In this document: piece by piece, positions 31,270-41,771 of the stretch
Position numbering within the stretch: position 1 is the first letter of the stretch
Layout: each line of letters starts with the position of its first letter
Virus record (IMG/VR): IMGVR_UViG_3300032285_000779
Location: 1 to 48,677 of that record
DNA: 48,677 bases
From: a virus
Reading direction: 5' to 3' (one strand)
Made by a program: the position numbers and the translations under genes
Notes under the pieces: model-generated
Told to the model about the DNA's origin: nothing
Database searches by the model: none
What the model saw: only the letters and a program-made list of their open reading frames with translations

Positions 31270-31447
31270 GGGCTTCTTTGTTCCGGGGCTAGACGTTGAG
31301 ATGGTGAGGGAGTTGGGCTTACGTGCCGCTCTCCCCCACCGAATCAATGCGCAGGCTGTCGTGGGTATCAGGAAGAACCAATTAGGCGTATGGTTTTATC
31401 GGAAATTTCCCGCGTCGTATTTGCAAGCGCAATCTTCATCTTCCTGA
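31229..31447 (+). CDS. Small conserved phage protein (72 aa), convergent overlap
   Basis: A 72-aa protein beginning MEILYPWAKLKPGEGFFVPG, with ELGLRAALPHR and GVWFYRK. I recognise this pattern from a small family in other phages (FFVP...RELGLRAA), which supports it despite the odd location. It overlaps the primase end by 41 bases and runs 80 bases head-on into the 3' end of the giant minus-strand gene. It is the last plus-strand gene. Function unknown. Confidence 0.65.
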   Translation: MEILYPWAKLKPGEGFFVPGLDVEMVRELGLRAALPHRINAQAVVGIRKNQLGVWFYRKFPASYLQAQSSSS

Positions 31448-34400
31448 TGTCGTCAAGTTGTTTACGCTTGGCTTCAGGAGACAGACTAGATGCGGCAATA
31501 GCTCGCTCGGCTTGCGTCAGCTTGTTCATATTGGCTTTGAACTTGTCGCCCAGTTCGGCCTCCATGTACTCGTTGCCGCGCTTGGTCAGCAAGGCTTGAG
31601 CTTCCTGAGTTTTGCCCTCATGCATCAGTGTGCGCACAGTGATACGCACACGCTCGTCTTCATTCATGCGCATGTAGACTGAGTTGATGATGCCGCCTGC
31701 GTCGTTGGGTTGGAACGCACCGCCCACGATTGGGTACTCAGACAAGCGCTTGACTGCCTGCTCTGGTGTCTCTTTTGCAGGTACGCCAAGGCTGATCGCG
31801 TGTAGGAACGCCAGACCCATTGTGCCTGTGTAGCCGTTGACGATTGCCTCCATCTTGATGGGGGACAAGCCAAATGTTTTACCAACCAGCTTAGCCATCT
31901 CAGATGTATTAGCGCGGTACTGTTCTTCAGGCAACAGCTTCTTCTCACGCTCAGACAGAATGTCGCGGCCTGTGTAGAACGACTTCTCAAGCGCCGCCTC
32001 AACGGTTGGCTTGATGGCTTGAGGCAAAGGAATCAGCGTAGGAATCTTGAGGCCGTTGCCAATGTCGATAGTGGGCATGCTCGTGCCGCCCGGCAAGGTC
32101 TGAATCAAGATCTGGTTAAACGCTTGAACTGCTTCCTCACTGCCATGCTTCTGAGTCATGCTGTTGTACAGCGCCTCGGGAATAGCCTTGAAGATGTAGC
32201 CAATCTCAAACGGCACAGGAATCTTCAGCGGCTCGTCCAGACCGGGCACGCGTATAAACCAGTTGCCATACTTCTGATCGGGCGTAGCGTTCTTGTAGGC
32301 TTCGTCGTCCTGCATCGCCATGGCGTAGAGAATAGAAGCCGCCGCCATCATGCCGCCGCGCATCAACAATTTCTCACGAATACGCAGTTGGTCGTTGAAC
32401 GGCATCTTTCCTGCCAACGCCTTGTACAAAACATTCAAGCCCTGAATCTGTGCGTTGAAGAAAGGAATCAATGCGTTGGCTACGTGGATGCTTGGAGATG
32501 CGCCGCGCTTGTTAAAGTTCATGGACTCCAAAGACATCAGCGTAGCTTCCATCTCAGACAGCCCTTGCTCAATATAACTGTTGTACTGAGCACGTCGTGT
32601 GAGCGCGTCAGCCTCCATACCCAAAGCTTCAAATTTACCCAACGCTTTCATCCATCCGGACTGGCCATCAGTAATGTCACGCAGAATCTTGGACAAGTCC
32701 TCGCTTGTACCTTTGAACTGCTGACCACCAACAATGCCGCGTTTCTCCAAAGTTTCTTTGGCAGTGCCGTTTATTTCTTTCAAGGCGCCAATGATAGGCA
32801 TGAAGTCAGCGCCAGACATAATCGGTGCGGCCAACGAATCACGGAACAATTGCTTGGCCATGTACAAGGGGCTCAGCGTCACAGCCTTACGCAAACCTTG
32901 CGCGGGAAGCGCCATGGCACGCAACAGGAACGGCATCTGTGTTGGGATACCCTCCATACCCTTGACCAAGATGTCAGCAGGCACGCCTGTCTCAAACTCC
33001 TTGTTGCCGATCTTCACTTTTTCTGTGTGAATAATCGCGTAACGGTCATCGCCGTCTACTTTAAATTTGACAACGTCTGCGCCTTCGGCCTTTTTAACCA
33101 ACGTGGCGGACTTCAGATCAAGTAGTTCCATGACTGCGTTTTTGGTTGCAAGGTTACGCATGCCCATGTCCACCAACATGTTGGTGTTCTGCACCGAGCT
33201 GGTCATGAAGTCAAGGATGGCTGTGTCACCGCCAACCAACTCTTTCAAGTAAGGCTGATCTGCAATACTGCCAATACGAACAGGGCTCTCGTTGCCGATC
33301 ACCAACTCGACGACGCCTTTGCGCTCACGATAGAACGGAATGTAATCGTCCTGCGCCACCAAGCGTTTCACAAGTTCTTTAGACAAAGCGCCTGTGCTGG
33401 CCACAAAGTCCAACATGTCGCGGTTGTACTGGTTGTACTCTTTGCGTGCGGCTTCAAAGATGTACTTTAACTCGGGGTTGCTCTTGACCAGTGCAGTTAC
33501 GCGGTCAAGCATTTCTTGTGTCAACACAGGTTTGCCGTTGGCGTCTGTGCCAAAGTTAAGCGTCTCAATACCTTTGTTAGCGGCACGAATAGCGGCCATG
33601 TATGTTGTAAAGGCTTGGTTGACAGCTTCGCCGTTACCAATATATTGCTTGGCATCTTTCAGTGTGTTCACAATACTGCCGAGGTTGGCTCCGCCTGAAG
33701 TCTCAACCACACGCTCAATGCGTCCATCGCTGCGGGTAATTTCCTTGATGGCAGGAGCACCGTCAGCCACAGCCTTAGACACAATGTTCATGCGTTGGTC
33801 ATATGTGCGCAGGTAGTACAACATCTGCGTACCGGCAAGCCTGTCCATGTATTTGGCTAAACGCTCAAAGCCTGCAAAGCGGTCAACAAGCTGTGTCTCA
33901 AACGCAAGGCCGGTTGTGTTGGCTTTGATTGAATCAAATATCGTACGCTTTTGCGCCACCACACGGCTGATAACGTCACCTATCTTTGCGAAGTCCTCGT
34001 TGTAGACAGGCTCTTGATACGCCAAGGACTCACTTTTCAAATCTTGGATTGGCTTGTTGTTCTCGTACAACTCAGCTTTGGTGTAAGCCAAAATTTCTTC
34101 TGTCAGCGCCACAGACTCTGCAAACAAAGACTGGGCAGCCTTAGCAGGCATGTCAAAAAACTGCGACATGATCTCCACAAAACGCGTGAAGATGCTCTTG
34201 CGTGGTTTATCCGAAGGGATTTCGGTCAGCAGTTTTTGGAAGTCGCGGTTGGCAAACAACTCAGCAATAAACTCGTGCTCGTTCTTTAGCGCGTAGATTG
34301 ACTGGCGTGTCCGAGCCAAACCCATACCGTGCTGACGGAAGTACGCTTTGCCTTCTTTGGTTTCAAGCCAATCAATTGTTTTTGTGCGCAGTTCATTGAC

Positions 34401-37400
34401 CCGAGCCTTAAGCTCGGGGCTGTCGTTCATAGCGCGAGACGTAGCGGCGTGTGTCAACTCATGCAACAGAACTTTGTTGGCGTTGCTGTTGAATCTAGAG
34501 GGGGCACGGGTGTACACAACGTTAAGGCGTGTGTTATACAAACCTGCGGTGTTGTTACGGATGACGCCGTCGATAGCATACACACGCCCCTCGCCATTTT
34601 CTGCGGGAGAAGATTCAAACACATCCGCCAAGCGCATAAACAACTCGCTCACTTGCGGAGAAGATGTTCTCTTAGCGCCGTACTTAGCCGCATCTGCAAA
34701 CGTCATGCCGTGGAAAGGCGCGTCTGTAACAAACTCCGTACCAAGTTCTTTCGCAACAGCGTCAGACGTAAAGTCGGCTTCTGTGTACAAATTTTTAAAA
34801 ACCGTTTTCGGCGTAGGCATAGCCGTACGGGTCTTAGGAGGCGCGCTTGGTTTAGGGGGCACAAAAACTGCCGCTGTTTTACTTGTAGCCGCCCTCTTTA
34901 CGGCTGGCAGTTTACGTGTGTCAGTAAAGTCTGACACGCTCATTTGGCGTACAACTTCTAAATGCTTTTTGGCTTCCTCGTACATGTCGCGGTACTCAGG
35001 GTCACCCGCAAAAATCTCTACGTCGGCTTTGTAAGTCAACTCAGCCTTTTTCAGCGCCATCTCAATACGTTTCTCAAACGTACTTGCTCTTGATCGCTCC
35101 GCGTACATTTCTACACGATACGCAACGCTACCCTCTGCGCCGTCAACCATGAAAGTGCGCTGGTTCTTGTAAAAGACCGGAGCCTTTCTAGATTCCATTC
35201 CCAGATTGTCAAAGTCATCACGCAGTGTTGCAGTCAAAGATGCTGTAATGGAATCATAGTCATCGGCCATGAAAGGCTCATTGGAGAATTCTCCATAGAT
35301 GCCTGACTCTCGCTCAGCTTTCATACCTTCGGATGCGGCTTCAAGTGCTTGGCGGTAGCCAGTACGCAAAGGTTTCTTTGCCCCCATAGCGGCAGTGCTC
35401 GGCGCCGTAGCGGCACGTTGTTTCTTAGCAGGTTTGCCTTCCAACAAAACTTCGCGTTGAGCTTCCAAAGACTCAATGTTTTGCATCACGCCAGCTTTAG
35501 CAAGCGCGGCATCGCGTTCGGCTTGTGGCAAAGACTCGTCCTCGGCCATCTTCTTAAGCGCAGACAGCTCGTTGGGGAACTCTTCGTAAGCGCCAAGCTC
35601 TGTGATAAGGTCTGCAACTTCCTTGTCGATTGTTTCGACCTGCGCGGCTTTCTTAAGTGTGTTTTGTTCAGCTTCGTATGCGCGGTCAGCTTTGTCTTGA
35701 TCTTCCCTGCGCAGTTTGTCTGCTTCTTTTTCAGCGGTGCTCTTAATTTCTTCAGTCGTGCCTGCCTGACGTTTAACGCCTTTACCGCCCAGCTTGTCTT
35801 TCCAGAACTCTTCCATCTGTTGTTGTTCAGATTTGGCGGCTTCTTTAAATTTAGTTGCGCGTGTCTCAGCCGCCTTGACGGTTTGTTTCTGAACTTCTAA
35901 GTTCTTCATTGCTTGGCGATAAGCAAACGGATACGCGTTGGGGTTGTCAGTGACGAGTTCCCCGCGCATGGCGGCAAGGTTAGCTTCCTGCATTTCCAAA
36001 TACTGGCGTTCTGTCTTGACGTTGCCATCAAGCATCGCTTGGGCTACTGCGTAGCTGCCATCAAATTCAGTTGAGCGCTCTTCCAACAAGTCGCTAAGTT
36101 CTGTCTCTTGTTCCTTAATTTTGTCTTCAAGGTCGTCGATAATGCCCTTCTTCTCTTCGTAGCGGAACAACTCGTATGTGGCCAGCTCGGTGCGGTTTGC
36201 ACCTTCTTTCTGCGCCAACACGCTGTCAAAGCGCTTCTTGATCTTGTCCAGTTCAGCCTGCTCTTTGATGAGCGTTGACTTGGCTTTTTCAAGATCAGTG
36301 CTAGCTTTACCAATAACGGGGTCGAGCATGAACGCCAGAGCGCCATCCATCTCACGACGAGCGTTGGCAATCGCTTTCTCCACAGTGGCTTGATACACGT
36401 CTCTTTGTTTACGTACATCTTCTTCAGCAGTAAGAAGCTGTTTCTGCGCGTCAGTCAAAATAGCTGAACCTCGCATCACGTCTTTGAGGTACTTCAAGGT
36501 GTCGCGCAGTCCTGCCATACGCTCACTAACTTCTTTAGCGGCGGCTCTTACATTGGCGTTGGTGTCCTGCATGAACGATAACAACTGGTTGTCCGCATCG
36601 GCAAGGCGGCGTCCTTGCGCCAACAAGTTCATAGCTTCTTGAACACGCGCCTTATATTTGGGCAACTCTTGTGTACGGAACTCGTTTAGCAAACGCTCAG
36701 CGGTTGCCTGCTCTTGTGGCGTCAGCTTTTGCTGTTTGGAGTATTTGTAGAGAATGTTTTTCTCTTCTTGCGTCTTGCCTGCTTCTGGCATACCTGCAAA
36801 GACTTTGGCCATTTCTTCGTCAGTCCAACGGCTTGTGTCTTTCCAAAAGAACTGCGTGTCCTTCTTGATGCTGTCCATGCGCTCTTTGATTTGTTCAATC
36901 AAACGCAAGCGGTTCTTACGCGTAGCTTCTCTGGCCAAACGTACCGGCTCAGTCTTCTTGAACAGCTCTTTGGCTTTGGCCAGCGCTTCCCACACAGGTT
37001 TCATGCGCGGTGACTTGGCAAAGTTTGCCGGTGTTGCACGGATGTAGCCAAGGTCTTCTTGCGCCTCAGGGAACAGTGCCTTCTGACCTTCGGGTACAGT
37101 TTCCGTAGCACGAATAGCATCATTGATGGCTTGGATGTCTACCTGTTTGACGTCGCGTCCTGCAACAATAGCGTCTACAACAGGCTCAACCTTGTCCAGA
37201 ATATCACGGGTAGCTTTGCCTGCGTCCATGATGTCAGCGGCGGCATTGAGTGCATCACGAGCACCGGGGCGCATACCGCCCATCTTGGCCATCTTGTTGC
37301 GCACAAATTCTGTACGGCGAGCCAACTCGCCACGAAGTGTAGTGGCGGTTTCGCCACGGGCTTCGGCAGTCTTCTTAGCTTCCTCTGCGGCAAACTGACG

Positions 37401-39950
37401 CTTGAGTGGGCCAGCCTCTACGCGCTGAACTTTGCTTGGTGCTTCTTCTGACAACTTGTTTCTGACAGCTTCAACGATTGCTCGGAAGTGTTTAACTTCA
37501 GCTTCGCTCAGCTTCTTGACGCCACCACTAACTAGGCGTCTTTCGGTAACTGCAGGGCGCACGATCTTGTCGGCACGCATCTGCGCAGGCTGAACAATCA
37601 CGTCTTCGTATTCAGGGGCGGCACCTTTTTCTTTTGAACGCTCAACCCAGTTGTTAAAGGCATCGTTCATTTTGGACGCAGCAACAAGAGCCTCATCTGT
37701 TGTGAGCGCGGGTTTGCCTGCGGCACGGCGATGAATAGCGGATTCTTGCAAAGCGTTTGTGATGAACTGCGCACGAGCTTCGTCAGCGCGTTTGGCCAGA
37801 CCTTCTTCGGTATTGGCGGCTGTGACATCTCTGCCCAACGTCTGCTCGGAACGAATACTAGATGTAGCATCCTCCACCTTGGCCATGGCTTCTTGCTGTG
37901 CACGACGGGCGGCAATCAACTCACGAGCGTAAGAGGCGCGGGTGTCTTCTTCAGCAGGACCACGCTTCAAGCCTTTGGTATCTACGCCAGCAGGTTTCGC
38001 TGCGGACATGGCGTTGAGCTGGTCCATGGCGGCGTTACGGCGTTGCAAAGCTTCGATGGCTGCGGCACGATTGCCTTGGCGACGGAACATCCGATATTCT
38101 TTATCTGCCTGTTCAGAACTATCAAGCAATCCCTCAACAGTCTTACGAACGGTAGGCGCTTCACGCAATGGCTTGAGGTCTTCGTTGACTTTTACTGCGC
38201 CGGGCTGTCCGGCCAAGGCCTTCTCAAACATTGGGTCAAGGTACGCAAAGTTTGGCTCAGCATTTTTGGCATGCTCTTCAACATCTGCTTGAGACTCTTT
38301 GTACATAGCCATCGCGTCATCGGCTGGCTTGTTGGTCTGCTCTTTAAGAACTTCTTGGCGCTGTGCCAACTCTTGTTTGCTTGCGGCTTTCTCGCCCTTC
38401 TCAACAGCAGCAAGGCGCATCTTGATGCCGGTCAGCAATGTGTTGTTGTCTTTGTCGCTCAACCCTTGCACAGTTGTGCGGGTCTTGACCATCTCTGCAG
38501 CCTTTGTTGGGTCCTGCATCATGTAGTCAGCGGTGTCGGCCAAGTCAAATACGCCAGCGCCACGAGCAGCATCAAACTGCCCTTGTGCATAGTCTTGCAA
38601 ACCTGTGTCTACAACTGGGGCAGTCTCTTCCACACCAAACAACTGGCCCTTGCCACGGCGAACAACAGGCTCTGCTTCTTTTGGCTGCTTGACAGGTTTA
38701 ACTTCCATGCCCATTTGTTGAAGCATGAAGTCCTCAACAGGCATCTTGGCCAGTGCTGCTTGGCGCTCAATCTCTTTGAGCTTGCCTTTGGATGTGTGGT
38801 AGTCCTGCGCCAATGGCTTGATCTGCTTTTCAAGCTCTTTAATTTGTGAGTTAATATTTTTATTAAACGCCCGGTCTGCGTCGGCGGTGGGAGACTCTTT
38901 GTCAATCTTTTTGATCTGCGCAACTAAGGCTTGCTTTTGCTTAGCCAAATCGTCGTACTTCTGCACAACTTCTTGTGCGTAGTCAGGAGTCTCTTTGTAT
39001 TCGCGCTCTTTAGCAAGGCGTTGTTCTTCTTCCTCGCGAAGCTTTTGCAACTCTTCTTGTTGCGGAATTTGCTGTTTAGCAGCTTCTCCACGGCGCTCCA
39101 TGTAACGACCCGCAGGGGCCAACACACCGCCAAGAACGGCACCGCCAACCAAACTATCCCAGTACTCATCTCGCGCTTTTTCATCAGAGATATTTAAACC
39201 GGCTTGCAGGCGTTCAAAGAATTGCTGACCGGCTTCGGTCAAACCCTCCGTGCCCATGGCCTTGCCTGTGGCAAGCGCATAGTCTTTAGCCACATTCATC
39301 GTACCCTGCTTGGCAATCTCAGCGGCAACTTTCTCAGGAACTTCTTTACCAGCAGCAGCAAATATCCCACGAATACCGGGAAGCATTTTTAAACTAAGCG
39401 CATCTAATGCGGCTTGCGGAACAGCGGCGGCAGCGGCGTATCCCAAGTTTGTTTCGCCAAGCTTTTTGCCCTCGTCCATCTGACGAGACAAGTTAGAACC
39501 TGTAAACTGCGCAGCAGAAGCCAAACCTGCAGCACCAAGTGCAGCCAAACCTTCGGGAGCCACTGCACCTGCAACAAGTGGTGCAGCCATATAAGGAAGA
39601 GACCCGCCTAACAACTCGGCAATCTTTGTTCCGGGAGCTTCCATCCAACCTTTTTGCGTGGGCGCAAAGGTTTTCTTTTTGTAAGCTTCTTGCTCGGCTA
39701 TATATTTTTCAGCGGCAGCTTCATCCATGAGGCCACTACGACCAGCAAGCGCGGCAACGTCTCCTTTGAGAGAAGCCAAGCCTGCTTTAGATGCTGCAAG
39801 AAAACCGCCTTCGGGTCCGGCTTCTTTTTTCTGACGTATGCCAAACGACTCAGGGTACATCTCCTGCGCTCGTTCCCATGCTTGTTGGGGCGTCTCGCCC
39901 TCCCGAATAGTTACGGAGTTTCCGTCTGGCAGGGGCAAGTACTGTGGCAT
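31368..39950 (-). CDS. Giant polyvalent internal virion protein with zincin motif (2860 aa)
   Basis: A 2860-aa protein, by far the largest gene. The N-terminus (about 90-270) is Ala/Gly-rich and weakly membrane-like (YMAAPLVAGAVAPEGLAALGA). Long Lys/Glu/Gln coiled-coil stretches span about 330-1500. LLHELTHAAT (around 1829) is a HExxH zinc site with a downstream EHEFIAELFA near 1892 as possible third ligand. The last third is a mixed region. The pattern fits large polyvalent proteins injected with DNA through a podovirus tail. ATG 39950 has AGGA 5 bases upstream and is preferred to a GTG at 39983. Confidence 0.8.
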   Translation of the reverse strand: MPQYLPLPDGNSVTIREGETPQQAWERAQEMYPESFGIRQKKEAGPEGGFLAASKAGLASLKGDVAALAGRSGLMDEAAAEKYIAEQEAYKKKTFAPTQKGWMEAPGTKIAELLGGSLPYMAAPLVAGAVAPEGLAALGAAGLASAAQFTGSNLSRQMDEGKKLGETNLGYAAAAAVPQAALDALSLKMLPGIRGIFAAAGKEVPEKVAAEIAKQGTMNVAKDYALATGKAMGTEGLTEAGQQFFERLQAGLNISDEKARDEYWDSLVGGAVLGGVLAPAGRYMERRGEAAKQQIPQQEELQKLREEEEQRLAKEREYKETPDYAQEVVQKYDDLAKQKQALVAQIKKIDKESPTADADRAFNKNINSQIKELEKQIKPLAQDYHTSKGKLKEIERQAALAKMPVEDFMLQQMGMEVKPVKQPKEAEPVVRRGKGQLFGVEETAPVVDTGLQDYAQGQFDAARGAGVFDLADTADYMMQDPTKAAEMVKTRTTVQGLSDKDNNTLLTGIKMRLAAVEKGEKAASKQELAQRQEVLKEQTNKPADDAMAMYKESQADVEEHAKNAEPNFAYLDPMFEKALAGQPGAVKVNEDLKPLREAPTVRKTVEGLLDSSEQADKEYRMFRRQGNRAAAIEALQRRNAAMDQLNAMSAAKPAGVDTKGLKRGPAEEDTRASYARELIAARRAQQEAMAKVEDATSSIRSEQTLGRDVTAANTEEGLAKRADEARAQFITNALQESAIHRRAAGKPALTTDEALVAASKMNDAFNNWVERSKEKGAAPEYEDVIVQPAQMRADKIVRPAVTERRLVSGGVKKLSEAEVKHFRAIVEAVRNKLSEEAPSKVQRVEAGPLKRQFAAEEAKKTAEARGETATTLRGELARRTEFVRNKMAKMGGMRPGARDALNAAADIMDAGKATRDILDKVEPVVDAIVAGRDVKQVDIQAINDAIRATETVPEGQKALFPEAQEDLGYIRATPANFAKSPRMKPVWEALAKAKELFKKTEPVRLAREATRKNRLRLIEQIKERMDSIKKDTQFFWKDTSRWTDEEMAKVFAGMPEAGKTQEEKNILYKYSKQQKLTPQEQATAERLLNEFRTQELPKYKARVQEAMNLLAQGRRLADADNQLLSFMQDTNANVRAAAKEVSERMAGLRDTLKYLKDVMRGSAILTDAQKQLLTAEEDVRKQRDVYQATVEKAIANARREMDGALAFMLDPVIGKASTDLEKAKSTLIKEQAELDKIKKRFDSVLAQKEGANRTELATYELFRYEEKKGIIDDLEDKIKEQETELSDLLEERSTEFDGSYAVAQAMLDGNVKTERQYLEMQEANLAAMRGELVTDNPNAYPFAYRQAMKNLEVQKQTVKAAETRATKFKEAAKSEQQQMEEFWKDKLGGKGVKRQAGTTEEIKSTAEKEADKLRREDQDKADRAYEAEQNTLKKAAQVETIDKEVADLITELGAYEEFPNELSALKKMAEDESLPQAERDAALAKAGVMQNIESLEAQREVLLEGKPAKKQRAATAPSTAAMGAKKPLRTGYRQALEAASEGMKAERESGIYGEFSNEPFMADDYDSITASLTATLRDDFDNLGMESRKAPVFYKNQRTFMVDGAEGSVAYRVEMYAERSRASTFEKRIEMALKKAELTYKADVEIFAGDPEYRDMYEEAKKHLEVVRQMSVSDFTDTRKLPAVKRAATSKTAAVFVPPKPSAPPKTRTAMPTPKTVFKNLYTEADFTSDAVAKELGTEFVTDAPFHGMTFADAAKYGAKRTSSPQVSELFMRLADVFESSPAENGEGRVYAIDGVIRNNTAGLYNTRLNVVYTRAPSRFNSNANKVLLHELTHAATSRAMNDSPELKARVNELRTKTIDWLETKEGKAYFRQHGMGLARTRQSIYALKNEHEFIAELFANRDFQKLLTEIPSDKPRKSIFTRFVEIMSQFFDMPAKAAQSLFAESVALTEEILAYTKAELYENNKPIQDLKSESLAYQEPVYNEDFAKIGDVISRVVAQKRTIFDSIKANTTGLAFETQLVDRFAGFERLAKYMDRLAGTQMLYYLRTYDQRMNIVSKAVADGAPAIKEITRSDGRIERVVETSGGANLGSIVNTLKDAKQYIGNGEAVNQAFTTYMAAIRAANKGIETLNFGTDANGKPVLTQEMLDRVTALVKSNPELKYIFEAARKEYNQYNRDMLDFVASTGALSKELVKRLVAQDDYIPFYRERKGVVELVIGNESPVRIGSIADQPYLKELVGGDTAILDFMTSSVQNTNMLVDMGMRNLATKNAVMELLDLKSATLVKKAEGADVVKFKVDGDDRYAIIHTEKVKIGNKEFETGVPADILVKGMEGIPTQMPFLLRAMALPAQGLRKAVTLSPLYMAKQLFRDSLAAPIMSGADFMPIIGALKEINGTAKETLEKRGIVGGQQFKGTSEDLSKILRDITDGQSGWMKALGKFEALGMEADALTRRAQYNSYIEQGLSEMEATLMSLESMNFNKRGASPSIHVANALIPFFNAQIQGLNVLYKALAGKMPFNDQLRIREKLLMRGGMMAAASILYAMAMQDDEAYKNATPDQKYGNWFIRVPGLDEPLKIPVPFEIGYIFKAIPEALYNSMTQKHGSEEAVQAFNQILIQTLPGGTSMPTIDIGNGLKIPTLIPLPQAIKPTVEAALEKSFYTGRDILSEREKKLLPEEQYRANTSEMAKLVGKTFGLSPIKMEAIVNGYTGTMGLAFLHAISLGVPAKETPEQAVKRLSEYPIVGGAFQPNDAGGIINSVYMRMNEDERVRITVRTLMHEGKTQEAQALLTKRGNEYMEAELGDKFKANMNKLTQAERAIAASSLSPEAKRKQLDDIRKMKIALANTTREISDKTIRLIGSS

Positions 39951-39980
39951 AGTATTCCTAATTGTGCGGCTGGAGATAAT

Positions 39981-40008
39981 CACCCATGCAGGCCGAGCTA
40001 CATGGGTG
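39981..40008 (-). other. Hairpin between virion genes
   Basis: CACCCATG (39981-39988) and CATGGGTG (40001-40008) form a perfect 8-bp inverted repeat around a 12-base loop, in the 66-base gap between the transglycosylase and the giant gene. There is no T run in either direction, so it is not a normal terminator. It may be an RNA-processing or protein-binding site. Confidence 0.5.
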
Positions 40009-40016
40009 TGGTAAGT

Positions 40017-41762
40017 TTAACCCAAAACTTTTCCTTGTGGTGCGCCCAACACAGTGGGGGCTTGCCCAACCATTTGCTGAATATGCGACTTAATAAGCGC
40101 TGCCAACTTCTGGTCTTGTGGGTTGTCGCTGGCCTCAAGCATCTTGAGTGCCATCGGGTCTTTGGCGTACGCTTGAATGAGTCCTGACAAGCCGCGAGTG
40201 TTTTCTTCCAAAGCTTTGGCTTCTGCCCTAGCTTTTGCACCAGCGCCGCCGTAGTATTCTTTGTGCGCTTGGACAAGCTCTCTGTCCAGCTTGGCTTTCT
40301 CGTCGGCTTGCTTGGCAGCAATAGTTTTGAGGCCAGCTTCACCAGCATTAACAAGCGCGTATGGGCTTTGACCTGCCATGAGCTGGAGGCCCAGCATCAT
40401 CACAGTATTCTTGTCCATGCCAAACAAAGTATCTTTTGGCATTTCTTCCTGCGCAGTCTCGATTGCTTTCTTTTGCAATGCTGGAGGAGGCGGGGCCATA
40501 TCATTCTGACGTTTCAAACGAGCAGTCTCTGCCGCGCTTTGGTTTTCAGTAATGTCTTTGGGTATATATGCCTGAGGCTTGCGGTTTTCAGGATTCATGA
40601 TGGCTGCGGCAAAACTTGTGCCTGAAGGGTCAGCTCCGTAACCTTCCATTTGACTTAGCTGTTCAGGAGTAGCGTTAGACAAAGCATTAGCAGCACCGGC
40701 AGACAGAGCGCCACCAACTGCACCAATGCCAGCACCCATACCAACAGCGGGAGCAGCAATACCTGCGCGGGTGGCAGGAGTCAACACATTATTTAACTTA
40801 CCAAGGTTGCCGCTCAAGGAACCCAGCTTGGCGCCAAGCAACGCACCAAGGCCTGTAGCTCCACCAAAAACAGAAGAACCTTCGGGGCCGCGCTCCACTT
40901 CGGTAGCAGTCTGGCCTTGTGGAGCCGCCGCTTGTGCGGTACTAATAGGCAACAAATCAGTCATACGCTGAGCAATGCTCTTGCCGTAGCCGATTGTGGT
41001 GGGGGCGTCAGGATTCTTTGGATCACTGACAGGAATGCCTTTTGCAGCTTTTTGCATGCCGCCGGGGCCACCATAGTAGTACGCACCAGCCAATACAGGG
41101 TCACCTTTAGCAGCGCTAAAGCCTTGACGGCCATAGCGAATGCCCGCACGCATATTGTCGAGCGGTTTGTTGATGTCCATGTCGGGGTCAGCAACGCTCT
41201 TGAATGTGTCAGGCATAACCTGCATCGCGCCTTTGGCTCCACGATTGGAGTCCTTGCTGTTTGCTTTGCCGCTGGACTCTTGACCGTGAATGGACTTGAG
41301 GAACGCACGCTCCACAGGGTTGTCAACACCTTCCATGTCCAGCGCAGCATCAAATAACTCAGAGCCAGACAGCTTCTTCATGCCGCCCTCAGCCATGCGA
41401 ATAACAGGCTCGTTGTTAAATTCAAGCTGGCTAGCTGGGCCGCCACCCTCAGCCATACCGCCATCGTCATAGCCAGCAATACCGCCGTCAGCCAAATGCT
41501 TAATGTTAGGTGCGGGCAACGCGCCAATCCCCATTTCTTCTGGCAAACTGGCGTGCATAGACGCCAAGTTTTGGTCCACCACTTTGGGAGGCTGCGCGGC
41601 TGACATTGCTTTGGCAGCTTCTAAATGCTGGCGGTTCTGGCTTTCTTGGAACGCCAAAGGAAAGATGTACGGGTTGTTCTTGTTTGTCTCAGCGTACTGA
41701 GCCAGCTCTTTGTCTGGCATGAAGCGCAGCTTCTGGGTGATGCTTTGTTCTGCAATTGACAT
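40017..41762 (-). CDS. Internal virion protein with lytic transglycosylase domain (581 aa)
   Basis: A 581-aa protein. The SLT-type lysozyme domain lies about residues 140-250: SIHGQESSGKAN holds the catalytic E162, followed by GAKGAMQVMPDTF and AGAYYYGG, the canonical transglycosylase motifs. Next comes a Gly/Ala-rich membrane-like segment (about 300-365, GAGIGAVGGALSAGAANAL) and a C-terminal Lys/Glu/Ala-rich helical region. It probably digests peptidoglycan locally to let the DNA tube cross during infection, as T7 gp16 or P22 gp4 do. It sits next to other internal virion genes. Confidence 0.82.
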   Translation of the reverse strand: MSIAEQSITQKLRFMPDKELAQYAETNKNNPYIFPLAFQESQNRQHLEAAKAMSAAQPPKVVDQNLASMHASLPEEMGIGALPAPNIKHLADGGIAGYDDGGMAEGGGPASQLEFNNEPVIRMAEGGMKKLSGSELFDAALDMEGVDNPVERAFLKSIHGQESSGKANSKDSNRGAKGAMQVMPDTFKSVADPDMDINKPLDNMRAGIRYGRQGFSAAKGDPVLAGAYYYGGPGGMQKAAKGIPVSDPKNPDAPTTIGYGKSIAQRMTDLLPISTAQAAAPQGQTATEVERGPEGSSVFGGATGLGALLGAKLGSLSGNLGKLNNVLTPATRAGIAAPAVGMGAGIGAVGGALSAGAANALSNATPEQLSQMEGYGADPSGTSFAAAIMNPENRKPQAYIPKDITENQSAAETARLKRQNDMAPPPPALQKKAIETAQEEMPKDTLFGMDKNTVMMLGLQLMAGQSPYALVNAGEAGLKTIAAKQADEKAKLDRELVQAHKEYYGGAGAKARAEAKALEENTRGLSGLIQAYAKDPMALKMLEASDNPQDQKLAALIKSHIQQMVGQAPTVLGAPQGKVLG

Positions 41763-41771
41763 AGTTAATCC

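Noticed and set aside
32019-33125. 368-aa open frame on the plus strand
   Set aside because: It lies wholly opposite the 2860-aa virion gene, has biased composition (rich in H, L, R and C) and no ribosome site. It is a shadow frame.
37731-38849. 372-aa open frame on the plus strand
   Set aside because: Antisense to the same giant gene, rich in Cys, Leu and Phe, and without recognisable motif or start signal.
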